Positions 1 through 11,321 of a stretch of 64,000 bases of DNA are shown in pieces. The first letter of the stretch is position 1. The number at the start of each line of letters is the position of its first letter. This DNA comes from Rhyacichthys aspro (lineage: Eukaryota > Chordata > Actinopteri > Gobiiformes > Rhyacichthyidae): positions 587,501 to 651,500 of the forward strand of contig CM072152.1 in assembly GCA_036850595.1 (NCBI GenBank), in the 5' to 3' direction. Position numbers and translations under genes: made by a program. The notes below the pieces were generated by a model. That model had not been told where the DNA came from. It ran no database searches and worked only from the letters and a program-made list of their open reading frames with translations.

Positions 1-1076
1 CTTTGTTTTTAGCAATATTTGCCTTTTTTTTTGGGGGGGGGGGGTCCTAAAAAATAAAATGCTGTGTAAGGTAAAAGAAAACCAAGCAGACATAAATTCA
101 CTCACTAGCTGTTTAGATTAACCTACCTTTCTCAATCACAACACATCTTAGTAGTGGGTGACGTTAGTCTCCCTCAGGTATTTTTGGACTTGTGGATGCC
201 GGTCAGTCACTAATGATTCAAGAGTAATACCACAAGCTAGGCTAGCTACTTAGCTAGACATTACAAGTAGCACGGTTATTTCGACATGAAATAGACAAAT
301 GAAATGCTAAAAGCCTAAAAAGCAATTAGTTCGTGCATCCATAAGTAACATTTAATCATACAATTTTAAAAAAGCCGTCCAATTGACGCATTGTGCAAAG
401 ATTGTGAGCCACAAGACAAGGCTAAGGCTAGCGAAATGAGTATAGAAGACAGCATTAATGTAAAGTAATTACAGACTTACCGCAGCACTTTGATAGATGG
501 AGGGAACTGACCCCAAGTGAAGTCTTGCCGAAAATCCTGCTCTATATTGGCCCAAGTTGCTGAAACACTCGTCTTTGAAGTGGTTCGCGCAAACATTTTG
601 CCCACCTTTGCAGGCACATTTCCATGAAAAATAAAATGTAGCCATGCATTTCGCTCTTCTTCTGAGGTGGGGGGTTTATGTAACGACTTGTGCAGGTTAA
701 CATAACCAACAACCGAACATTTAGACATATCCGTGCGCACCTTCGACATACTTGAGCTTGGACTACAAAACCAAAAACATGGCGGACTCGCCACTGTGCG
801 AGACGGAAGTTTCTTGAGACAAAAGACCATATAGGCTATGGGTAGGTCCTCTGCCAAGACGGTGACGCATCAGTGAAAAAATACGTAACAGACAACCAAA
901 AAGATGAACAGCACAGTGAAACACAGCTGAGGCATGCCCAACAAATATATAAGGATATCTTCGCAGCAACTGGAGGGATTTAATTCATCTTTTGTGAGCT
1001 GCTGCAGGCCTAATACACACATTTAAATGTTAAATTAAAAGACCTAAAAAAGTTAATTTTGTATGACATGTCCCCT
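1..1076 (-). mobile_element. Right end of a TTAA-flanked THAP transposon (Kolobok-like), left end outside the window
   Basis: Seen: at 1049-1076 the sequence reads inwards as AGGGGACATGTCATACAAAA, and it is followed by TTAA at 1077-1080. A THAP-domain exon (481-728) starts about 350 bases inside this end and runs leftwards. Known: Kolobok transposons insert at TTAA, have ends starting AGG or AGGG, and code for THAP-containing proteins. The same layout is seen for the two complete elements at 9987-16899 and 12386-15216. Bases 1-480 would be the first intron and later parts of the element; I see no coding exon in them, only a T/G-homopolymer stretch near 20-45. The other end, the second TTAA and any partner gene lie outside the window. 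Confidence 0.6.
481..728 (-). pseudogene. Decayed THAP zinc-finger exon of the left-edge transposon
   Basis: Seen: the minus-strand frame starts MSKCSVVGYVNLHK and includes EEERNAWLHFIFHGNVPAKV. One base out of frame it continues as VCANHF-KDECF, GQYRAGFSARLHLGSVPSI and ends at a good donor (GCG/GTAAGT at 480). Known: a THAP finger needs C-x2-4-C, then a distant C-x2-H, plus conserved Trp and Phe. The distant CANH is present, but the second Cys of the first pair is Tyr (TGT to TAT). A frameshift near 590-595 also separates the two halves. It was therefore a THAP first exon and is now broken. An overlapping longer frame up to 857 is probably not the true start, because THAP proteins begin within a few residues of the first Cys. 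Confidence 0.7.
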
Positions 1077-2689
1077 TTAAGTTTATTTAGGGTTCTCAAT
1101 TTAAGATCATTTTAAAACACTCTCAGGCAGCAGTTAAAGACAGTAAAGTAAATTGTGTTAATAAATGTTACAAACATCAGAAAAGATAAAGAAAAAAATA
1201 CTTAATCTGTTCACATTCTGGTTGATACTACCCTCAGCAGTTATTTAGTGGGAGTAAGTTTTTTTTATCAAATCAGATTCATACGCTGCAGGTGAAGCTG
1301 GTCCATGTTCTTCTTTGTCACAGGTTTGACACAGGTCTAATCTTCATGTAACTGCTCCACAGTGGTTTACGGTCGTCCAGCGCTGCTCTTTCTCACAGGG
1401 CACACACAGACACAGACAAAAACAAAAAAACAGTATTTAAAGTTTAGCCAATAAAACATGTAGAAATACAAAGCTGTCTCTGCACAATAAGTAACTCTGA
1501 GATTATACGTGTGACTAAATACTTGTATGCTTATTAACTTAAACACTCATCAATGTCACACTAAGAAAAAAAACATTTACAGTGGATCTGAGTGTTGCTT
1601 TATCTATAGTTTATGTGTAAATGGAAAATACAGATCTTTCCAAATGCTGCACATTTGCAGGGGTCCTGGGTTTAGCATTATATGAACTAAAAGATCATGG
1701 AGGCATTATAAATCTACTATTTGAATATCTTCATGTGTTATATGCTTAAATATTGCTGTTTAATTATTATCATCATATATAAATAAGAATCAGGCTTTAT
1801 TGTCAAAATGTGCCTCCCTCAAATATTAAAGCCTTAATGTACAGAAGTTGCAAATTAGGGACAGATATTTAAACAAATATGAAGAATATAATGAAATATG
1901 TTCGAAAAACATTATTTTTCAACAGAGCTAGAAAGGTTTATCAGACTAAGATAAAAATTTGCTAAAACTTTGATGTATTATAAATAAAAACGCTTTAATA
2001 TTGATAATAATGATCTGATATTTATAGCAGGATTTAAACCAAACTTTATTGTAAAGTTTGTGGACTTACCCCGAGTTGAGAGACGGCAGAGTGAGGGGCC
2101 TGATCCACAGCAGTTAGCAGCAGCTGTTAGCCTGTTGTTAGCCGTTAGCTTGTTCAGCTCCAGTCGACTCTGTAGTAATATCCTCCATAGGAGGAGTCAA
2201 AATATCCAAGATGGAAGCGCAATCCATTGGGGACTATTTGGACGAATTAGACCAAATGGAGACATTGCTTCCATTATTTATGTGGTTATGGTTCTGACCA
2301 TAGAATGTATGGCCAGAAAGGAGGAGAGAGAGAAGGAAGCGAGCCGAGAAATATCTCGGCCTCTTTGAAAAATTAAAGTGAAAAGTCAAGGAGGTTTGTG
2401 TCTTGTATTCAACAGGGATTATATCTGAAGTTAGACTTTTTATATCATTAGTATGCATTATATATAAGATTTTAATTTTATTTTTTTTCAAACGTAGTGA
2501 TGTATGATGGAAAAAAAAAATCTCAAAATCATACTTTTTTTTCACAGTAAGGACAGAGAGGACAGATCTGTCCTCTCTACAGACAATGTTGACAAATTAA
2601 TCTTTTTGGCAAAAAACATGACACTTGAATAATCCACAAAGAAAAAATGTGAAACAATATTTTATTATTATTCAGGCTGCTTCTGAATG

Positions 2690-2835
2690 TTCAAAGTTTT
2701 CAGATCCAACTACTTAATATTTTACTTTTATTTTTTGACAAGGTGTGAAATTGTTACAGGGGGTGTATTTTAGCGTAAGGTGCTAAAATGTGATTTTAGT
2801 GTATGGTTACAGGCACTAGCTGTTCCCTAACTTCC
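2690..2835. repeat. Dispersed repeat, copy 1 (partner at 63790-63920)
   Basis: Both copies share, in order, a TTTTCAG(A/T)TCCAAC start, an ATATTTTA(C/A)TTTTATTTTT core, GACAAGGTGT, a (G)GGG(T/C)GTATTTTAG word, and GTGTAT(G/T)GTTACA at the end. The two lie 61 kb apart in the same orientation. Probably the end region of a DNA transposon family; no terminal repeat or target duplication could be fixed. Confidence 0.5.
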
Positions 2836-3690
2836 TTCTGGTGTGTTAATACAGCCAGGTGTCCTCTCTGAAAGTGATGTTAATGAAAAGAGTTTCACAA
2901 TCAGTGTGCCCCCCAAAAAAACCCTCATCCAAATTAGGACAGTCATTGCTGAAATGCTCAGAGTTGAACGCTAGTACCATAGATCCAGAGCTTTTGGACT
3001 TCAGCAATTCCCCTGTCCCTGAAGAGTGGAAGAAAAGGTTTTGGCAAAAGCTAGATGGAATTCTTTCTCTCTCAATGAATGGAATTTAGGCTTTGAGGTA
3101 TTTTACTTTTATTTAGAATGGCTTACAGTTTAATTAGTGTAAGATAAGTGAAAAAGCTATTGTTCTTAGTGGGATTTATACTGGCAATTCATACAATTTC
3201 CCACTGGCCATTTAATAAAATCAATAAATGGGTATGAAAGTTAAAAAGAATAAATACTGTGTCTCCTATTTACCAATGAAATTTAATAAGCTTAATCGAA
3301 CCCAGGGCCCCAACCATTAATAGTAATACAGTAATACAACATTAATAACATAGTAGTTAATCACATAGGTACATGGAATGGGCGCTACACTTGTGTCTTA
3401 AATGACTCCATTTCAATTTAATTAGCTCTAATTCCAGTTAATAATACCTAAATATTTCAGAATGATCAGTTGCATTTTACATATGATGTGGTCTAGTATT
3501 TTGCTGAATTTCAACATGAGCACCACACTCATAGTCATCTTCAACTAAAATGTGGCTTGTGATTATGCTTGGAGGCTAGGGAATTTTGAAAGTAGGCTAT
3601 TAGTCACAGTGGCCAGTGATTTAAAAAGTAAATGTCAAGTCCTGATTATGACGTGACTATGGGCTCACAAAAGACCTCTAATTGAGGGTC

Positions 3691-3728
3691 CTGATTTGTT
3701 TGTCATTTGTAAATGACAAACAAATCAG
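3691..3728. repeat. Perfect 18-bp palindrome with 2-nt spacer
   Basis: CTGATTTGTTTGTCATTT at 3691-3708 is followed by GT and then by its exact reverse complement at 3711-3728. Such a sequence can form a hairpin or cruciform. No other transposon signature was seen around it. Confidence 0.85.
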
Positions 3729-4725
3729 TGCATTTACAGCATTTGTTAGGGAATATTTGAGTTACCCTTGAAGCTGATAAAGATGGGCTGGAGACTTCTG
3801 AATGTCAGGCAGAAGAAGTTTATGGACCATCAACACAGAACCCAGAGACAGTGGACACTCAACACAGTGTAGAATTGAATGTACAAGACTGGTATGTTTC
3901 TGGAGTAATAAGAATATATAGCTTCATATTAGGTCAATGTGTACTCATTTACATGGTGTTTATCGATAGAGTCTAGACTTGGGAGCACCTGTCCAAGCTG
4001 AAACACACACAAAGACACTATAGCTACAGTCTTTCACACAAGCAATCCATTTACAAGCTACAAAGGAAACCATACTGCAAGTGCAAACTTCATTTATGTG
4101 GCAGTATTACAAAATTTCTAATAATTTGTTAAGACTAAATCAGTAAATACACTGTTTGATAGTGAACATTATTTAATAAACTGAGCAAAGAGTGGAAATA
4201 TTTTATTTCACTCTTATTTCTGTAGCCCATTATCTAAACATCATCATAGTTGCCTGTGTAGGCTTTACAAACTGTACCGAATGACCCCATGAGGAAAAAA
4301 GAAACCTATGGGAAAAGGAGGATCTAGTACAGGACAGACAGACACACAATAGTCCCCTCGCAGATGAAAAGAGTGCTTGTTTGTGAACAGACAATAGTCA
4401 AATGGTACATCCTTTTGTGTCCATTCAATATCTTTGAAAACTTGTTTTTCTTAATAGCCCTCAAAGGAGGCTGAGACCTGTTGTATTTTATCTCTTGAAT
4501 GAGTATTAATCAACATAGCAAAAGGCCTGTTGGTCAACAGATACGCTCACTCTGAGGACAAATTGCACAAAAACTGCACAGTGCAGAGTTCTGTAATAAC
4601 CAGCTGTTTGTAGAAAGTGTAAAATGACCACAATATTTTTTATGTCCCATGGTTGTAAAGTTTCCACTCTCAGGATCTGTCAGTAGTCCAGCACTATCCC
4701 AGCACAGAAACAAATATAGACCTAC

Positions 4726-4849
4726 CTCCAGAAGTTGAGAGTGGCACACAGACAGGTGAGAGCTGAGGCCACCATGAGGGGGATGAACCAGCCCACATAG
4801 TCCCCTGACCCTCCTGTGCTGCTGAGGTTGGTTACTGCACCGGCAGTTT
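4726..4849 (-). CDS. ptprg: ptprg, transmembrane exon
   Basis: Seen: a 124-base exon after a TGTTTAG acceptor, closed by the donor GGAG/GTAGGT at 4725. It encodes ETAGAVTNLSSTGGSG, DYVGW, then a hydrophobic run FIPLMVASALTCLCATLNF and WR. Known: PTPRG has a single membrane-spanning helix starting WIIPLIV-SALTF; position and residues match. The exon enters in phase from 24691 (a 19.8 kb intron) and ends two bases into an Arg codon. I looked for the next, juxtamembrane exon in the remaining 4.7 kb and did not find it. The cytoplasmic part with both phosphatase domains is therefore expected beyond the left edge. Confidence 0.88.
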
Positions 4850-5929
4850 CTAAACAGAAAGAGATTTATATTGGGATTAGCTGAAGAGAACAGTACAAAC
4901 TAAATACTACAATGTAAAAAAAATAATTTTGCATGAAATATAAGCAACATGTACAGTATGTTCTTACAATGGACGAAAGTAAACATGAAATGAGGGATGA
5001 GGAGCCCTTTGTCACTGTCTGTACAGTAACACATGGAGATATAAAAACACACCTCTAAAGCTTTAAGGAGGGTGTTTATGTGTAGAGCAATGTTTACAGG
5101 AATCGGGACCATCCAAGATCTAGAATGTGATTACTGAAGATGGGACTCTGTACCCTTAAAGTCATTGCACTGGCTACCATTTCACACCAAAGATTACTAG
5201 TGCTCAATCAGAGCCCAGTAGTTGTAATAAGAGAGGCAATGTTTCCATTTTCTAAAAGATTTGTAGCAGGCATTTTTATCATACCAAATAGCATCTCAAT
5301 GAAACAAAATCCATGCACAGGCCACAGAATTATGGCCATCGTACCCACGTCTATACTCCTTTTTTCTGACGCTTTTGGATACTTACATCTAATGGAGAAT
5401 TAATTAAAAGTCTGACCTTAAGCCTAAGTTATTTATGAATAAATTCAACATTTAGCAACCTCATTTATATAGTTGTAACTTCAGTGTTTAAAATTAACAT
5501 GTAGCCAACAGATGTATTCCGTATCCACATAGATGATTGTGATCCTTATTTAGTGGCCTGTTGTTTTAATGTTATTCCTGATATCATTTGATCAAAGTCT
5601 TTGACTGATTGTGATGATGTATTTCTTGTTAAAGATTTTAAAGAGATATTCATTTTTTCACAGCACCATGGTTCCATATTGGTGAGGATGATCAAAGGTG
5701 ATAGAAAACATGGTTCATGTGCTGAGACATGCCAGGTTCACAGCATGAACAAGAAGGACCTCTAAGAAAAACAATCAGCCAAACCCTCTCCGAATAAATA
5801 TTGTACTGTAAACATATCTACAAGACAGCATGTGAATACATGTGATGATGTTGTGGTGCTTTTAGTGATGCCTTTCTATGAGGAGTTTGCATTCTCCACA
5901 TGCTTAGGTGGGTTTTCTCCGGATACTTT
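4850..5929. other. ptprg intron, nothing recognised
   Basis: AT-rich sequence with only short accidental open frames (for example 5140-5403). I see no exon, RNA gene or repeat family here. Confidence 0.4.
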
Positions 5930-6250
5930 GGTTCCCCTTCAAAAGCTAAACTTCGATGCTGCATAGCATACACTATGGGAATTGTTGTTTGTTGGACCGT
6001 TTGTGAAGCTCGTGTGTCAAACACGCCAAAGGGATTTGGCCTGCTTATATACCTCGTGCTCAATCAACAGCACCTGTGAGATTGGGCGCACCTGGTTGAT
6101 TGGGCACAGGAAGGTACGTGGGGGGGGGGCTGCGGCCACCACCACACACTAGTCTGGGCAGTCTTCAGACAAACTTGATCTGGGGACTGTTTCAGTCACA
6201 TGCCTTTTATACCTTCCAGCCCAATCAACCAGGTACCAATCTGGCAGAAA
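5930..6250. mobile_element. DIRS terminal-repeat remnant, two arms facing each other
   Basis: Seen: 5930-6115 repeats the DIRS terminal repeat found at 58530-58690 (GATGCTGCATAGCATAC, then GTTTGTTGGACCGTTTGTGA, then TTTGGCCTGCTTATATACC). After a G-rich join (6118-6132) the end of the same repeat appears in opposite orientation (CAAACTTGATCTGGGGACTG, then CATGCCTTTTATACC, then CAATCAACCAGGT). There is no reverse transcriptase between them. It looks like an internally deleted DIRS copy. The small open frame at 5818-6063 is the repeat read in reverse. Confidence 0.7.
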
Positions 6251-6499
6251 GCAATGAACCAAAAACCCTGAAAAACCCTAAAGCAGATGGCCAGTAGAGA
6301 ATACAATTTAGTGCTTAGAAATTTAGAGAAAACTTCAGGTGTTTTGAAGTCACACCAGTCTTGAGCTTTGAGAAAGTATCACAAACCTCTTGAGGTGTAA
6401 CTATTACACAGCTGACAGATATTTTTGGAGCCACTCACTCCATTCACATATGTACGGTCCTTGGTGAACAAGATGACAAGACGAAATACGACTTTGCAT

Positions 6500-7665
6500 C
6501 ACCAACAGCAAGGGACCTTTGTTTTGTAACGTGGTGATTTTCACAGAGACTTGGCTAAATAGCACCGTACCAGACAGGGCTATTGAGCAAGCTGGACACC
6601 ACACACACCTAGCAGATAGAACAGCTGATGACTTTGGTAAAACCAGAGGTGGTGGACTCTGCAATTATGTAAATAATGCTTGGCGTACAAATTCATTTTT
6701 GAGAGACACTGTTGAGTTAACCTGGAACTTCTCATTGTAAGTGTAGACCTTTTATCTGCCATGAGAGTTTACATCCACTGTGATTACCACAGCTTACATC
6801 CCCCTGAAAACTAATGATAAGCTTGCTATGAATGAACTTCACCCAGCCATTAGCAAACATCAGACCGCACACCCAGAGACTGCGCTTATTGTTGTGGGTG
6901 ATTTTAATCACTTAAACTTAAATTCAGAGCTCCCTAAATTTCACCAGCATGTTTACTGTCACATCAGAGGAAACAAAACTTTGGACCATGTTTATACAAA
7001 CATAGCTGGAGCTTGGGAGAGCAGTGTTACAACCCAGAAACAGATCACCACGTACCCTGATCATAAGCCATGGATAAACAAGGAGGTCTGGCTCCTGCTG
7101 AGAGGCCACAACACTGCCTTCAGAATTGGGGGTTTGCAGATACCTACAGTTTATTCAGGGCCAACCTGAAGAGGGGCATCAAGAAGACCAAGCACTGCTA
7201 CAAAGCTACGGCACTGAGGCGGATCAACGCATGCAGGGCTGCTGGCCCTGATGGCATTCCTCGATGCGTGCTCAGGGCATGTGCTGGACAGCTTGCCTGG
7301 GTTTTTACAGACATTTTCAACCTGTCCCTCACTCAAGAAGCTGTGCCAACATGCCTCACAACCACCTCCATTGTGCCAGTGCCCAAACACCCCACCCCAA
7401 TGTGCCTGAATGACTACCGCCCTGTAGCACTCACACCCTGAATAACAACACATACGCTAGAATGCTGTTTTTGGACTACAGTTCAGCGTTTAAACAAGGT
7501 CCCCTTCAAGTTAAGCACCAAACTTCAACTAGTCTCTCTGCAACTGGTTAATAGACTTTCTGACCAAAAGGCCTCAGAATGTTAGGTCAGACAACACCCA
7601 GTCCTCCACCATCACTGTCAACACCGGGAAGAGCATTTTGACCAACTACATTACTGTCTGGTGAG
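6500..7665 (+). pseudogene. Non-LTR retrotransposon (LINE) fragment, endonuclease and reverse transcriptase pieces
   Basis: Seen in successive frames: an endonuclease start (FTETWLNSTVPDRAIEQAG, with the catalytic-Glu motif TETW), ALIVVGDFNHLNLNSELP, the linker end LDHVYTNI and PDHKPWINKEVW. Then come the RT start AAGPDGIPRCVLRACA, VPKHPTPMCLNDYRPVALTP, and a later piece FLDYSSAF. Known: this order is that of the APE endonuclease plus RT protein of jockey/CR1/L2-type LINEs common in fish, which insert by target-primed reverse transcription. Several frameshifts and internal deletions make it non-functional. It is the same family as the minus-strand copy at 36213-38640. Confidence 0.8.
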
Positions 7666-8449
7666 GAAGAGTGATCCTGGCCCTGACCCCATTGAAGAGT
7701 GATCCTGGCCCCCCACCGGGGCTGCCTGAGGGTTTGCCTCGCATTGACGCGCCACCAGCTCAGGACATGGCACCAGCCAGTTCACTCATGAAAATACACA
7801 AAGGAATCCCAATGCCATTCTACAAAGTCCTCTTCCCGGAGGAAATTAACTACTGATATTCCACAACCTCACAACAAAGCAATGTGGAACAAGAAAGACA
7901 TATGAACGCATCAAACACAAACGTAGGATAAATGATCCTTAAAGAAAACTTAAGTGATAATAAATGCATGATTACATGTGTAAATTATATGCAGGTTAAT
8001 AATACATGGTTACATATGACACTTTTATTGACTGATTTTATTAGGTTGTAGCGGACCATAAATGAAGCAGTCTCACGTCCACTAGGATCCTGAAGACCTG
8101 TTAGATTGGAAGAAAATGTCATTATTGTCCCTTTTATTCCTTACAAGAGTAGGATTTTGTTTGTTCCAAGAATTTAATGACCGCTTTAACAGTGTCCTGT
8201 AGATGGAGGCAAAGACTGAAGAGTCCACTGAGTATCTGTTACCTATCAGACAAACTTGAAAGACATTCCATTGCTTATCTCTGACTGGTCCATGGCCCCA
8301 GAAACAATGGTATCTGAAATTTTGACTCCTCTGTGTGAAAATTGGCATACTAACGACACCAGTTGATCAACATATTCCATTTGGTGGTTAGTTTTCACAT
8401 CTCCCCCTGAAGGTGAGAATCCGGTCAGGCCTGGGGAGGTTGAATTTAC
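7666..8449. other. ptprg intron, nothing recognised
   Basis: Contains only short accidental frames (8082-8348, 8246-8458). No repeat family, RNA gene or exon recognised. Confidence 0.35.
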
Positions 8450-9982
8450 ATGACACAAGGTCCCAGGTCACACTCTATGTTGCTACACCTCACACCCGAC
8501 ACGTGTGAGGTGTATCATCTCTCCCTCGTCACTCTCTGGTCCCACACCTGTTGGTCACAGCCCCTGGCTTGCGTTGGTCAGTCCCGGTACAATCTTCTAG
8601 ATCAGGTCCAAACTCTCAAGCAATATATAAACCTGTCCCATCATACTGGTCTGGTCGTTCTATACCTGGTTAAACTACACATGCAGGTGTAAATCCATTG
8701 AATCTTCACCCCAGGACGATCAACAACACCATGGAAAATCAGAAAGTCCCAGACAGTTAAATTTGCCCTCCTAAACCCCAGATCCACGCTTAACAAGTCC
8801 CACATTCTAAATGACTTTTTTAAATCATACAAACTGGACTGCCTGTTCATCACAGAGACCTGGATTACGGTTGGTGACCTGTCTCCATTTTGTGATCTCT
8901 GTCCACCAGGTTGCACTTTCCTCAACTCTCCAAGGTTCTTAGGGCGAGGAGGGGGCCTAGCCACTATTTTTAAAGATCATTTTAAATGTAAACTCGTGCA
9001 TATGGAGCCCTACTCAGCATTTGAGTCTCAGATTTTTAAAATACATACTACACTGCCAATCCTCTGTGCATTAGTGTATCACCTAAGCCAAACACCCACT
9101 TTGTTCAAGAATTTTCTGATTTGCTTGTTTTTATGTCTTCACGTTGTGACGGAGGTTTTAGGAGATTTTAATATTCATGTCTGTTGTTCTTTTAAACCCA
9201 TTGGTAAAAGAGTTTTTAGCTATTGTTTATTCTTTTAACATATATAACTCAATCAGTACTTGGCCCAACTCACCAAAAAGGTCACACGTTAGATCTATCC
9301 TCCGGTTTCGCCATCTTTGAGCTAACTATAGCAGATTGTGCTGTGTCAGACCATTTTATGATTATTTTTAATTCTGTTTTGTCCTGCCCCACCCCAGTGC
9401 CTACTCAGGCTCACCGTCTCACTCGCTCCATACACTCTTCTACAGCATCACTCTTTTCTGACTTGTTCACAGCCAACCAGTTAACCTGGGCCTCCAGTAG
9501 CACTGATGCTTGCACTTCTACTGAGGAGTTATTGAACCACTTTAACACCAAGTGCTCTAAAATCCTTGATTGTTTGGCTCCAATTAAGCTTAAAAGGCCA
9601 AAAGTCAGAGGGTCCGCTTGGTTAGATAACTCTACCCGTGAAGACAGGTCTGCGGAAGGACTGAACAAAAATAGAAGAAAAGTAAACTACAGGTGCCGTA
9701 TGAAATGCTAAAAGAATCCCTAAAATCCTACCAACAAGCTGTTAAAATAGCCAAGAGTAAATACTACACAAACACAACAGCTTCATGTGAGATGTTTAAA
9801 GATTTCTTTATTAATATGATCTGCAACATCAGAACACAAATCTTACCGTCTGACTCTCAACCTGTTACCAAGTTTAGTACCCTGAGTAATCTCATGTTTT
9901 TTTAACATATAACACTCTCGTTACTGCTGACACATTTTAAAAGCTACTGGCTCCATTATTGACATACTACCAGCTCACTTTT
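8450..9982 (+). pseudogene. L2-like LINE, 5' part (endonuclease), interrupted by a TTAA transposon
   Basis: Seen: after a probable 5' leader, the frame FALLNPRSTLNKSHILNDFF, LDCLFITETWITVGDLSPF and RFLGRGGGLA marks an APE-type endonuclease; LGDFNIHVC is its catalytic Asn/Asp block and SDHFMIIF its end. It continues through KVRGSAWLDNSTRE to GSIIDILPAHFFK, where it stops at the TTAA at 9983-9986. The next codons of the same protein (DVFNTIS) resume at 16904. The frame contains stops and shifts, so the copy is dead. It is the outermost layer of the nest 8450-18530. Confidence 0.82.
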
Positions 9983-10225
9983 TTAAAGGAAACTCCGACT
10001 TGTAGCACTAATTAACCTTGTGTAATAAACATTTGCTTCAGCTATAAAAACGTGTTCTCAAAAATACTTAAGATTGTTTAGTTTTTATACAATTTGACAA
10101 TTAACTTCCATCGTACGCCGCCATTGTTGTTGACGTTGCAATGCATTCTGGGTAATGACGTCTAACGGCCGTCGCGATCCCATTCCCCTATAGTAATCCG
10201 GTAGCAGTGATCTTCAAATAAACAA

Positions 10226-11321
10226 ATGTCCTCCGTTCAGCCTTTTCAATTTGTACCCGAGCGCACTGACAGAGAAAACAATAATGTGGAAATTTCTGAA
10301 AATACCCCTGAAGACGATCGGGTGGATGAAAAAGAGAGAGTGGGACAAAATAGCTGGTGTTTGTGCGGCAGTTGCTTTCCAATGCCAACTCGGAGAGAGA
10401 GAGTTTGCTGCCAGGAGCTGCCCTTTCTTTCAGCCGCTGTTCACGGTAAGCATCGGGATTAAACACAGGGACGTAATTTGGGGTAGGGACAATATATACC
10501 TCAGAGGGATCGAGCCTGTCCAAGCTTCTTTGGGCTTGAGTGACATGACTTTTTCTTCAAATTAACTTACTAGTAAAGAGCTGCATATTTAGATGTACTG
10601 TTCAATTTCAATACTTATTATATTAGCTTGTCAGGTTTTCAAAACACATACAGACATCTGTTTGTATTGAGTGAACTGAATTAACTAGACATATGTAGCC
10701 TATGTGTGTTTGTAAGCAACAAGCACTTTTTTTTCAAATGAAAGAGCATGGTTTAGGTAAGAGAATAAATTATTTGAAAACATGATTGTCCTTAAATAAC
10801 TAAAAAAAAATCACAGCTTAAAAACAAATATGTATTATAGCTCAGAAATAGAAATGTACTCATAATCTTGTTGGCTTAAAACCACAGCCTAAAATGTCCC
10901 TACCAATCTACACATCAAAGCTGCGCCCTTGAATAAACATATTCTAATATAGAGTATTGTGTTCCCCATACTAAAGATAGTAAATCACATTAACAAGTAT
11001 TTATAACGTTTGATTTTGTCAACAGATATCCCGTGCATAACGGCACACAAAAACAGATGTTTTGTGGGCTGCCCTTGTAAGCCTCCACAGCCAGGAGAGT
11101 GCTGGACTACCACATTGCAACCAAATTACCAACAGGCAAGTCAAGCCTTTGTCCACAGTTGTGCTGCTAAGTTTTAAGTGCTTACCTCAGCCATTATCTC
11201 AAAACATCAGATTAAAATTAGGATTAAAATTAGTTTACCAGGACCAAGTGGAATTTATACAGGGTTTGCAGATGTGGACATTGATAATGCAGAAGTGGAT
11301 GAGGCATGGAGAAATTTTTAA
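10226..11321 (+). pseudogene. P2X7-receptor C-terminal (ballast) domain gene of transposon A
   Basis: Seen: exon 1 (10226-10445) starts MSSVQPFQFVPERTD and contains NSWCLCGSCFPMPT then RERVCCQELP; it ends at a GTAAGC donor. After an intron that holds a hAT-type element, an acceptor (CAACAG, ending 11025) opens exon 2 with DIPCITAHKNR in phase. The final coding stretch, in a shifted frame, reads PSGIYTGFADVD then NAEVDEAWRNF and stops at 11321. Known: the cytoplasmic C-terminus of P2X7 is a Cys-rich zinc-binding domain with WCQCGSC, a CC pair, a CIT motif and a final G-YSGF; all four landmarks are present in order. There is no channel part. Frameshifts in the middle of exon 2 make this copy inactive. 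It may have served the transposon; that is inference. Confidence 0.78.
10466..10931. mobile_element. Short hAT-type element in the intron of the ballast gene
   Basis: Seen: starts CAGGGACGTAATTTGGGGTA and ends AAAGCTGCGCCCTTG, with flanking octamers ATTAAACA (10458-10465) and AATAAACA (10932-10939). The ends are related to those of the element at 20346-21732. An 8-bp target duplication and CA-GGG-type ends fit hAT. No transposase inside, so non-autonomous. Confidence 0.68.

Larger units (their letters stand above)
1081..4725. other. ptprg intron, no gene recognised
   Basis: AT-rich sequence left of the transmembrane exon. Open frames at 2060-2368 and 2859-3089 resemble no family I know. The first follows a GC-rich stretch with repeated TTAGC words (2100-2160), as is common around first exons of fish transposons. 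A segment at 2690-2835 is repeated near 63790, and a perfect palindrome lies at 3691-3728; both are listed separately. Confidence 0.4.

Noticed and set aside
1261..1400. Possible ptprg juxtamembrane exon
   Set aside because: Short coding-like stretch, but neither frame gives the conserved cytoplasmic start expected after the transmembrane exon.
5818..6063. Small protein gene MSTRYISRPNPFGVFD..., also near 63370
   Set aside because: Both frames are the DIRS terminal repeat read in one direction; repeated because the repeat is repeated.
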